From Anaerolineae bacterium (GTDB taxonomy: Bacteria; Chloroflexota; Anaerolineae; Anaerolineales; Villigracilaceae): a DNA stretch of 8,197 bases. The position numbers and the translations under genes are program-made. Numbering within the stretch: position 1 is the stretch's first letter; every line of letters starts with the position of its first letter. The stretch spans positions 1-8,197 of the forward strand of contig JAFLCF010000120.1 in the NCBI GenBank assembly GCA_017303735.1, read 5' to 3'. The notes beneath the pieces are model-generated. The model was not told the DNA's origin. It saw only the letters and a list, made by a program, of their open reading frames with translations, and made no database searches. Shown here piece by piece: positions 1 through 4,983 of the stretch.

Positions 1-10
1 GTCTTTGCAT
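1..10 (-). CDS. Possible start of the next gene in the argG-argH-lysW operon (only 3 codons visible)
   Basis: Reading leftward, an ATG sits at 10-8 with GGAG (19-16) five bases upstream, which is a well-placed ribosome binding site. Only Met-Gln-Arg and one base are visible before the window ends, so nothing can be said about the product. It lies downstream of lysW on the same strand, so genes of the LysW pathway (argX/lysX ligase, lysZ kinase, lysY reductase, lysJ, lysK) are natural candidates. That is a guess from context only. Confidence 0.35.
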
Positions 11-19
11 AGGTTCTCC

Positions 20-70
20 GCGATTGGTAATTAGTAATTGGTAATTACCAATCGCCAATTACCAATTACC
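20..70. repeat. Mirrored heptad repeat / hairpin, copy 1 (downstream of lysW)
   Basis: Three direct heptads of the type GGTAATT (26-32, 33-39, 40-46) are followed by four in inverted form of the type AATTACC (43-49, 50-56, 57-63, 64-70). This gives a perfect 14-bp inverted repeat (20-33 with 42-55, 8-base loop). Bases 25-41 are identical to 1619-1635 in the argG-argH spacer. It lies between the lysW stop and the next possible start. There is no T-run, so it is not an obvious intrinsic terminator. It resembles the short tandemly repeated heptamers (STRR) known from cyanobacteria; kinship is not established. Confidence 0.8.
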
Positions 71-241
71 TTATTCTCCCCAATCTTCCTGTTCCATCGG
101 CGCAAGCTGCACAGCGGCAGGTTCAATCGAGGTCACTTCCAAATCCACGCCGCAATCGGGGCAGACGATGATCTCACCGGCTTCGGTTCCTTCAGCAAAC
201 GTAATTTCAGCTTCACACTCAGGGCAATTAACAGTAGACAT
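71..241 (-). CDS. lysW: LysW-type amino-group carrier protein (56 aa)
   Basis: LysW is a small acidic zinc-ribbon protein. Its C-terminal glutamate is ligated to the alpha-amino group of alpha-aminoadipate or glutamate, and it carries the protected intermediate through the lysine or ornithine steps. The translated 56 residues show two zinc knuckles, CPEC (6-9) and CPDC (27-30), a strongly acidic body, and the diagnostic C-terminal EDWGE (52-56) with the terminal Glu that accepts substrate. Length matches the family. The start is fixed by AAGGAG inside the last codons of argH, and the ATG lies two bases beyond the argH stop, so translation is probably coupled. In Thermus LysW serves lysine synthesis; in Sulfolobus it serves both lysine and arginine. 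Its place behind argG-argH suggests an arginine/ornithine role here, which is inference. Confidence 0.92.
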   Translation of the reverse strand: MSTVNCPECEAEITFAEGTEAGEIIVCPDCGVDLEVTSIEPAAVQLAPMEQEDWGE

Positions 242-243
242 TT

Positions 244-1602
244 TTATTCTCCTTTGATTTTCGCAATTTGATTTTTGACCGATTGCAGGCTCGTGCCCCC
301 AACCGTATTTCTTTTGTTGATGGATTCCAATGGGTCGAACACTTGATATACATCCGCTTCAAACGGGCCGATTGCCTGATACCCTTCGAGGGGCAGTTCC
401 TCCATCCGAACCTTCCCCTCCCCCGCCGCACGGACAACTTTCCCTGCCAGCGAGTGCGCTTCTCTGAACGGCACACCTTTCGCCACAAGATAATCCGCCA
501 AGTCTGTCGCCATCATCGTGGAATCGATCGCGCTGCGCATTCGTTCCGGCTTGACGGTGATCGTCCGCAAAGCCGCCGCCATGACAGGCAGAATCGAGAG
601 TAGGGTATTCGTCGCAGCAAAGACAGGCGCTTTATCTTCCTGCAAATCCTTGTCGTACGTTGAGGGCAAGCCCTTGAGCGTGGACATCATCCCCGTCAGC
701 AAGCCGATCATCGTGCCAGCTTTGCCACGAGTCAGTTCAAAGACATCGGGATTCTTTTTCTGTGGCATAAGGCTGGAGCCCGTAGAGAAGGCATCAGAAA
801 GTTCGAAGAAACCAAACTCAGCCGTGGTGTACAAGACGATTTGCTCGGCAAGTTTGCTCAAATGGACAGCCGCCATCGAGCAGACAAATAAATATTCCGC
901 GGCAAAATCTCTATCGGAGACAGCATCAAGACTATTCTGCGAAACTTCTGCAAAACCAAGAGACTTTGCAAGTGCATCGCGGTCAAGGGCGAAGGGAGCG
1001 CCCGCCAACGCGCCAGAACCAAGCGGTAAAACCGAAACGCGCTTGATCAAATCTTGCAATCGTTCCACATCACGCTTCAACGCCCAGTAATGACTCAACC
1101 ACCAATGCGCGAGCAGAATTGGCTGTGCTCTCTGCAAGTGGGTGTAGCCCGGCATGATGGTCTCACCCGCAAGTTCAGCCTGTTCTACCAATGCTGATTG
1201 CAGATTATTGAATGCAGAAGTCAGTTCAGGAATGGCATTCAACATCCACAAGCGGAAGTCGGTTGCCACTTGGTCGTTGCGGCTTCTACCGGTGTGAAGT
1301 TTTCCAGCCGCCGCGCCAATGAGTTCACTGAGTCGTCGTTCGACAGCGGTGTGAATGTCTTCGTCCGCGGGTTGGAAGATAAACTCACCCGAAGCGAATT
1401 CATTTCGGACGGTATCCAGCCCGGCTGAGATCGAGGCGTGTTCTTCATCCGAAAGAATGCCTGCCTTATGAATCGCCGCTGCCCAGGCAATCGAACCTTC
1501 CACATCCTGAAGCGCCATGCGTTGATCAACAGGCAGGGATGAGTTGAGCGTCCATGCGAGAGAGTCTAATGATTGAGTAAATCTACCGCCCCAAAGGGTC
1601 AT
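244..1602 (-). CDS. argH: Argininosuccinate lyase
   Basis: Cytosolic enzyme that splits argininosuccinate into arginine and fumarate, the final step of arginine synthesis. The 452-residue product has the normal family length. Visible marks are the N-terminal LWGGRF (3-8), HTGRSRNDQ (103-111), YTHLQRAQP (153-161) with the catalytic-region His155, and the fumarase/aspartase-superfamily signature GSSLMPQKKNPD (275-286), whose Ser276 lies on the flexible catalytic loop. AAGGAG at 1613-1608 precedes the ATG by five bases, supporting this start. It follows argG after 60 bases, filled mostly by a heptad-repeat hairpin, and its stop nearly abuts lysW. It shares the argG promoter and attenuator as far as the sequence shows; no separate promoter is evident. 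Confidence 0.97.
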   Translation of the reverse strand: MTLWGGRFTQSLDSLAWTLNSSLPVDQRMALQDVEGSIAWAAAIHKAGILSDEEHASISAGLDTVRNEFASGEFIFQPADEDIHTAVERRLSELIGAAAGKLHTGRSRNDQVATDFRLWMLNAIPELTSAFNNLQSALVEQAELAGETIMPGYTHLQRAQPILLAHWWLSHYWALKRDVERLQDLIKRVSVLPLGSGALAGAPFALDRDALAKSLGFAEVSQNSLDAVSDRDFAAEYLFVCSMAAVHLSKLAEQIVLYTTAEFGFFELSDAFSTGSSLMPQKKNPDVFELTRGKAGTMIGLLTGMMSTLKGLPSTYDKDLQEDKAPVFAATNTLLSILPVMAAALRTITVKPERMRSAIDSTMMATDLADYLVAKGVPFREAHSLAGKVVRAAGEGKVRMEELPLEGYQAIGPFEADVYQVFDPLESINKRNTVGGTSLQSVKNQIAKIKGE

Positions 1603-1613
1603 AAAATCTCCTT

Positions 1614-1667
1614 GTAACTGGTAATTAGTAATTGGGGATTGTTAATTACCAGTTACCAATTACTAAT
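1614..1667. repeat. Mirrored heptad repeat / hairpin, copy 2 (argG-argH spacer)
   Basis: Heptads GGTAATT (1620-1626), AGTAATT (1627-1633), GGGGATT and GTTAATT are followed by inverted AATTACC (1644-1650), AGTTACC (1651-1657) and AATTACT (1658-1664). Perfect 14-bp arms pair 1614-1627 with 1643-1656, and an alternative 12-bp pairing joins 1624-1635 with 1656-1667. It shares the 17-base block 1619-1635 with copy 1. Its right end runs into the last codons of argG and supplies the TAG stop at 1665-1663, so insertion or growth of the repeat may have set the end of ArgG. Confidence 0.8.
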
Positions 1668-2934
1668 CTCGTTTGAATTTCGAATAATCCGGCTTGGACA
1701 TATCAAGACCCGAAACGGGCAAGCCATTGAGCGCGCGGACTTTCATGCTGAGACCGTACAAGCGAATGAAACCCTCGGCGTGACTCTGGTCGTAGACGTC
1801 TTCTTGACCGAAGGTGGCGAAATCTTCGCGATACAAACTGAACGGAGATTTGCGCCCGGCGGTGATGATGTTGCCCTTGTAGAGTTTGAGGCGCACCGTG
1901 CCAGTGACAGGTCCCTGCGTGGAGTTGACGAAAGCATCGAGAGCTTCGCGCAATGGCGTGAACCACAGACCGTTGTAGGTGATCTCTGCATATTTGACAG
2001 CGATGACTTGTTTGTAGTGCAGGGTCTCGCGGTCGAGGATGAGTGACTCGAGTTCGCGGTGAGCATAAAGAAGAATTGCACCGCCGGGGGTTTCATACAC
2101 GCCATGCGATTTCATGCCGACAAGACGATTCTCAACCAAGTCCACGCGACCGATGCCATGATTGCCGCCAATCGCATTGAGGGTAGAAATGATCTTGGCG
2201 GGCGAAAGTTTTTCGCCGTTGACCGAGACAGGGTTGCCGCTCTCGAATTCGATCTCGACATACTCGGCTTCGTCAGGCGCATTCTCAGGCGAAGTGGACA
2301 TCTGGAACATGATCTCTTCGGGTTCGTTCCACGGGTCTTCGAGCAAACCGCCTTCATGAGAAAGATGCCAGAGATTGGAATCGCGCGAATAAATAGATTT
2401 GATGGTCGCGGTCACAGGCACGTTATGCTTTGCCGCATAGTTAAGCGCATCTTCGCGTGAGCGGATATCCCACTCGCGCCACGGAGCGATGATCTTAAGG
2501 CGCGGGTCGAGCGCCATCACAGTCAATTCAAAGCGGACTTGGTCATTGCCTTTACCAGTCGCGCCGTGAGCGATCGCATCCGCGCCAGTTTCGTGTGCTA
2601 CTTCAACAAGATGTTTTGCAATTAAAGGACGGGCAACGGACGTGCCCAATAAATACTTGTGTTCATACACTGCCCCCGCTTTGAGCATCGGGAAAAGATA
2701 CTCGCTAACAAATTCTTCTTTCATGTCATGAATGATGAATTCACTCGCTCCGCTCTTGATGGCTTTGTCTTCTAACTTGGCGAGGTCTTCATCGCCCTGC
2801 CCCACATCGGCACAGAAACACACCACCTCACATCCGTAGTTCTCTTTCAACCACGGCACGATGACGGATGTATCCAATCCGCCTGAATAGGCTAATACAA
2901 CTTTCTTGACATTAGGCTTTGACTTTGGACTCAT
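1663..2934 (-). CDS. argG: Argininosuccinate synthase
   Basis: ATP-dependent cytosolic ligase that joins citrulline and aspartate to form argininosuccinate, the penultimate arginine step. The 423-residue protein carries the N-type ATP pyrophosphatase P-loop AYSGGLDTS (15-23), the [14 protein letters not shown] block (94-107) and [11 protein letters not shown] (122-132), which lines the ATP/citrulline site. It is slightly longer than the common length of about 400, mainly through a short polar N-terminus and a few C-terminal residues, the last of which overlap a repeat. AAGGAG at 2945-2940 lies five bases before the ATG and fixes the start. It heads the argG-argH-lysW unit. Its 220-base leader holds an Arg-rich peptide and an intrinsic terminator, so expression is predicted to rise when charged tRNA-Arg falls. 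Confidence 0.97.
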   Translation of the reverse strand: MSPKSKPNVKKVVLAYSGGLDTSVIVPWLKENYGCEVVCFCADVGQGDEDLAKLEDKAIKSGASEFIIHDMKEEFVSEYLFPMLKAGAVYEHKYLLGTSVARPLIAKHLVEVAHETGADAIAHGATGKGNDQVRFELTVMALDPRLKIIAPWREWDIRSREDALNYAAKHNVPVTATIKSIYSRDSNLWHLSHEGGLLEDPWNEPEEIMFQMSTSPENAPDEAEYVEIEFESGNPVSVNGEKLSPAKIISTLNAIGGNHGIGRVDLVENRLVGMKSHGVYETPGGAILLYAHRELESLILDRETLHYKQVIAVKYAEITYNGLWFTPLREALDAFVNSTQGPVTGTVRLKLYKGNIITAGRKSPFSLYREDFATFGQEDVYDQSHAEGFIRLYGLSMKVRALNGLPVSGLDMSKPDYSKFKRD

Positions 2935-2955
2935 TTTTACTCCTTATGATTTCTC

Positions 2956-2988
2956 CCCTCTCCCTCTGGGAGAGGGTTAGGGTGAGGG
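2956..2988. repeat. CCCTCTCCC / GGGAGAGGG dispersed-type repeat in the argG leader
   Basis: Nine-base perfect arms (2956-2964 with 2968-2976, 3-base loop) are followed by TTAGGGTGAGGG. I recognise this combination as a short repeat that recurs in intergenic DNA of many unrelated bacteria; copy number here cannot be counted from one window. It lies between the attenuator terminator and the argG ribosome binding site. It lacks a T-run in the argG direction, so I do not call it a terminator. Confidence 0.6.
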
Positions 2989-3026
2989 AAAATAAAAACA
3001 GCCCATCCTAGAAGGATGGGCTGTTT
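2989..3026 (-). terminator. Intrinsic terminator of the argG attenuator
   Basis: On the minus strand a perfect 14-bp stem (3026-3013 with 3009-2996, 3-base loop 3012-3010) is followed at once by TTTTTATTTT (2998-2989). It sits 20 bases past the leader-peptide stop and upstream of argG, in the sense direction. It would therefore end transcription before argG unless its 5' arm is captured by the antiterminator at 3096-3086. Confidence 0.88.
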
Positions 3027-3096
3027 GGGTTGACGTGTGACTATTTCAGTTCACATTTGCGCTCGCGCCGTCAAAACAAAAAGTTCCCAACCTTCT
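3010..3096 (-). promoter_or_regulatory. argG antiterminator pairing (Arg-responsive attenuator)
   Basis: Leader RNA AGAAGGUUGGG (3096-3086) can pair with CCCAUCCUUCU (3020-3010): ten of eleven pairs with one U-U mismatch. The second segment is most of the terminator 5' arm plus its loop, so the two structures exclude each other. The first segment lies 22 bases past the last of the clustered CGT codons (R9, R11, R12 of the leader peptide). A ribosome stalled there would leave it exposed. A further hairpin (3040-3030 with 3055-3051 and 3074-3069) holds the peptide stop codon in its loop and would be melted by a terminating ribosome. The pairings are read by eye; energies were not computed. Confidence 0.72.
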
Positions 3097-3153
3097 CATG
3101 GAAGTGGGCTTCTTGGTACGACGGGTACGAGGCAGAGCAAACAGGGTAAACAT
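3046..3153 (-). CDS. Arg-rich leader peptide of the argG operon (35 aa)
   Basis: A 35-codon reading frame opens the argG transcript: Met, a hydrophobic stretch, then PRTRRTKKPTSMRRLG (residues 8-23), ending at TGA 3048-3046. Five of 35 residues are Arg (CGT at 9, 11 and 12; AGA and AGG at 20 and 21), plus two Lys. The frame sits wholly between a good promoter and an intrinsic terminator and ends about 20 bases before the terminator stem. That is the layout of leader peptides that sense charged tRNA by ribosome stalling (trpL, hisL, thrL). The predicted transcription start is only 2-3 bases before the ATG and no Shine-Dalgarno exists, so translation would be leaderless. The peptide is probably made for its translation, not for a function of the product. 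Confidence 0.75.
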   Translation of the reverse strand: MFTLFALPRTRRTKKPTSMRRLGTFCFDGASANVN

Positions 3154-3161
3154 TTCGCGCA

Positions 3162-3189
3162 ATTCTACTACCGATACGAAATGAGTCAA
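3162..3189 (-). promoter_or_regulatory. Promoter of the argG-argH-lysW operon
   Basis: On the minus strand, TTGACT (3189-3184) is followed after 16 bases by TAGAAT (3167-3162), a good sigma-70-type pair, with AT-rich sequence upstream. The expected start is near A3155, two bases from the leader-peptide ATG. It faces away from the lysC promoter, whose -35 lies 60 bases off. Confidence 0.75.
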
Positions 3190-3211
3190 TGTTTTTAAGT
3201 GACCAATTTAA

Positions 3212-3233
3212 AAATGCACTCCTATAAGCATTT
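3212..3233. promoter_or_regulatory. Inverted repeat between the divergent promoters (possible operator)
   Basis: AAATGC (3212-3217) and GCATTT (3228-3233) form an inverted repeat with a 10-base spacer. It lies between the two -35 boxes in AT-rich DNA, where a shared regulator could bind. The arms are only 6 bp, so chance is quite possible. Confidence 0.2.
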
Positions 3234-3248
3234 GAACAAATTCATCCC

Positions 3249-3277
3249 TTGACACATCTTACACACTCACATAGAAT
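3249..3277 (+). promoter_or_regulatory. Promoter of the lysC-asd unit
   Basis: A consensus TTGACA (3249-3254) and TAGAAT (3272-3277) are separated by 17 bases. The expected start is near A3285, four bases before the leader-peptide ATG at 3289. The -10 is identical to that of the divergent argG promoter. Confidence 0.82.
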
Positions 3278-3288
3278 ACCGCCCAATT

Positions 3289-3387
3289 ATGTACAACCTT
3301 CTAACGAACGCCAAGCACGGCTTGGGTATGACCATGACCACTACCTCCGGTACACACCGCGAGGCATTTGTGCATGGGAAGAAATAA
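3289..3387 (+). CDS. Thr/Met-rich leader peptide of the lysC operon (32 aa)
   Basis: A 32-codon frame opens at the 5' end of the transcript and stops at TAA 3385-3387. Residues 13-22 read GMTMTTTSGT. In total it has six Thr (one ACG, three ACC, one ACT, one ACA) and three Met, counting the start. The Thr run recalls E. coli ThrL, the leader peptide of the thrABC attenuator. The control codons (3328-3354) end just before the antiterminator 5' strand at 3357, as a stalling mechanism requires. There is no Shine-Dalgarno and the predicted transcript starts about four bases upstream, so leaderless initiation is likely. Sensing of charged tRNA-Thr (perhaps with tRNA-Met) fits the gene it controls, aspartokinase, which makes the precursor of both. 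Confidence 0.82.
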   Translation: MYNLLTNAKHGLGMTMTTTSGTHREAFVHGKK

Positions 3388-3425
3388 CCGTTAGAACGGA
3401 TTTCAGAACTCACAACGCCTCGCGG
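3357..3425 (+). promoter_or_regulatory. lysC antiterminator pairing (Thr/Met-responsive attenuator)
   Basis: CCGCGAGGC (3357-3365) is perfectly complementary to GCCTCGCGG (3417-3425), and TTGTG (3368-3372) to CACAA (3411-3415). This gives 14 pairs interrupted by one small internal loop. It uses the 5' arm of the terminator (3414-3424), so the two structures exclude each other. A ribosome stalled on Thr/Met codons 14-19 would leave 3357 onward free and let the antiterminator form. One that moves on to the stop at 3385 would disturb its lower part. Read by eye, without energy calculation. Confidence 0.82.
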
Positions 3426-3447
3426 AAAACGCGGGGCGTTTTTGTTT
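3414..3447 (+). terminator. Intrinsic terminator of the lysC attenuator
   Basis: An 11-bp GC-rich stem (3414-3424 with 3430-3440, one T-G wobble, loop GAAAA) is followed by a T-rich tail (TTTTTGTTT, 3439-3447). It lies 27 bases past the leader-peptide stop and 43 bases before the lysC start, so it acts as a conditional stop ahead of lysC. Confidence 0.9.
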
Positions 3448-3489
3448 ACCCCATTGCTGCTCTTTCAGAGAAGCGCCAAGGAGAATGCT

Positions 3490-4908
3490 ATGTCAAAAAC
3501 GCTGGTCATGAAATTTGGAGGAACCTCCGTCGGGTCTGTGGATGCGCTCAAGAATGCCATTCAGATTATCCGCGATGCGAAAAAGGATTGGGATCGAGTC
3601 GTCGTGGTGACATCTGCCATGTCTGGCGTGACAAACCTGCTATTAGACTCCGCCGCTTCCGCTTCGCACGGGAAAGTGGATTCACTTTCAGCGACAGAAT
3701 CTTCGCTGAGAGAAAAGCACTTCGCCGCCGCCGATGCCCTGGTCAAGGATGAAGCGCAACGCGAAGTGGTCAAAGCGGAGATCAACGCGCTCATCTTCAC
3801 CCTCGTAGACTTATGCAAAGCGATTGCAGTTCTCGGCGAAGCCAGTCCGCGCGCGATGGATACGGTGGCATCCCTCGGCGAACGGATGAGTGTGCGTTTG
3901 CTCGCTGCTGTGGTGAATAACGCGGGCATCCCCGCTCACGGAATCGAATCGACCGAGTTTGTGGTGACGAACTCAAATTTTCAGAACGCCCATCCTGATT
4001 TCAAGGTCACAACCGAAAAGACACGGGGAAAACTTAATCCGCTCATGGATAAAGGTATTGTCCCCATTACAACTGGTTTTATCGGCGCCACTCCTGAAGG
4101 CGCCATCACCACACTCGGGCGTGGCGGCTCAGATTATTCTGCTGCCATCATCGGCGCCGTCCTCCCCGCTGATGATGTATGGATCTGGACCGATGTGGAC
4201 GGCGTGATGACCACTGATCCGCGCATTGTCAAAGAGGCGCAAACCCTGCCAGAGATCAGCTACAACGAGATTGCAGAACTTGCTTACTATGGTGCGAAAG
4301 TATTGCATCCCAAAACCATCCGCCCTGTGCTGGATGCAGGCATTGGCTTACGAATTTGCAACACATTCAATCCCAGTCACTCGGGCACACGCTTGATTCC
4401 CAGTGTGAAGAGCAACGGTAAAGTGGAAGGGAAAGTCATCAAAGCTGTGACAGCAATCCGCAAGCAAAGGCTAATCACGATTGAAGGTCGTGGTATGTTG
4501 GGCGTGCCAGGCGTGGCGGCACGAGCATTCGGCGCGGTAGCATCCACAGGCACAAGCGTGCCATTGATCACACAGGCATCTTCCGAACAGTCAATTTGTT
4601 TTGCGGTGCCATCGGAGCTCGCCCCCACCGTTTTATCTTCGCTCGAAAAATCCTTCGCCCGTGAGATCGAAGACGAAGACATTGACCGTGTCTGGGCAAC
4701 CGAAGATGTGTCCATCATCACCGTCGTCGGTGCAGGGATGCGGCACACGCCTGGCGTTTCGGGTCGTGTGTTTAGCAAGCTCGGCAATGACGGAGTGAAC
4801 GTCCTCGCGATTGCACAGGGATCATCGGAGGTGTCCATTTCGCTGGTGGTGGAAGCAGCCGATACAGAAAATGCGGTAAAAGCGTTGCATGAGCTGATCA
4901 TTCAATAA
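3490..4908 (+). CDS. lysC: Aspartate kinase (monofunctional, ThrA-like, two ACT domains)
   Basis: Phosphorylates aspartate, the entry step to lysine, threonine and methionine. The 472-residue product shows the kinase N-terminus KFGGTSVG (8-15), TSAMSGVTN (41-49), GRGGSDYSAA (210-219) and WTDVDGVMTTDPR (233-245). Two C-terminal ACT domains follow (about 328-395 and 405-472). Residues LITQASSEQSI (359-369) and VVGAGMRHTPGVSGR (412-426) resemble the kinase part of the bifunctional ThrA/MetL enzymes more than E. coli LysC, but no homoserine dehydrogenase domain follows. The start is chosen at 3490 because AAGGAG (3478-3483) stands correctly before it. An upstream in-frame ATG at 3442 lies inside the terminator tail. 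A Thr/Met-rich leader peptide and attenuator precede the gene; asd follows after 75 bases. Feedback by threonine is plausible but not shown. Confidence 0.95.
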   Translation: MSKTLVMKFGGTSVGSVDALKNAIQIIRDAKKDWDRVVVVTSAMSGVTNLLLDSAASASHGKVDSLSATESSLREKHFAAADALVKDEAQREVVKAEINALIFTLVDLCKAIAVLGEASPRAMDTVASLGERMSVRLLAAVVNNAGIPAHGIESTEFVVTNSNFQNAHPDFKVTTEKTRGKLNPLMDKGIVPITTGFIGATPEGAITTLGRGGSDYSAAIIGAVLPADDVWIWTDVDGVMTTDPRIVKEAQTLPEISYNEIAELAYYGAKVLHPKTIRPVLDAGIGLRICNTFNPSHSGTRLIPSVKSNGKVEGKVIKAVTAIRKQRLITIEGRGMLGVPGVAARAFGAVASTGTSVPLITQASSEQSICFAVPSELAPTVLSSLEKSFAREIEDEDIDRVWATEDVSIITVVGAGMRHTPGVSGRVFSKLGNDGVNVLAIAQGSSEVSISLVVEAADTENAVKALHELIIQ

Positions 4909-4910
4909 TT

Positions 4911-4958
4911 CGTAGGGGCGCGGTCCTCGCGCCCAGGGCAGGGAGACCCTGCCCCTAC
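4911..4958. repeat. GC-rich double-hairpin repeat between lysC and asd
   Basis: The outer ends GTAGGGGC (4912-4919) and GCCCCTAC (4951-4958) are inverted. Inside lie two hairpins: 4916-4922 with 4928-4934, and 4936-4943 with 4947-4954. No T-run follows, so it does not look like an intrinsic terminator. The composition and the GTAGGGGC/GCCCCTAC ends look like a dispersed intergenic repeat (MITE- or REP-like). It separates two genes of one apparent operon and could affect mRNA processing or relative expression. Confidence 0.65.
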
Positions 4959-4983
4959 ACCAAATTAATTAGGAGAAATTATT

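Noticed and set aside
518..1090. 190-residue frame opposite argH
   Set aside because: Shadow of argH; no motifs, and coding is fully explained by the other strand.
2989..3160. T-box riboswitch in the argG leader
   Set aside because: No AGGGTGGNACCGCG-type T-box sequence or specifier stem-loop is visible. The Arg-rich frame with its antiterminator explains the leader.
3285..3480. Lysine riboswitch ahead of lysC
   Set aside because: The leader is only about 200 bases, lacks the conserved L-box junction sequences, and is mostly filled by a Thr/Met-rich frame and its attenuator stems.
3442..3489. Longer aspartokinase start at 3442, adding 16 residues
   Set aside because: The ATG lies in the T-tail of the attenuator terminator and has no ribosome binding site. 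The start at 3490 has AAGGAG and begins exactly at the conserved kinase N-terminus.
3249..3752. 167-residue frame over the lysC leader and the 5' part of lysC
   Set aside because: It begins at the -35 box (TTG), overlaps lysC in another frame and has no recognisable features. The leader peptide in a different frame explains the region better.
4911..4958. Intrinsic terminator between lysC and asd
   Set aside because: The hairpins are strong, but no T-run follows on either strand. The inverted outer ends fit a repeat element better.
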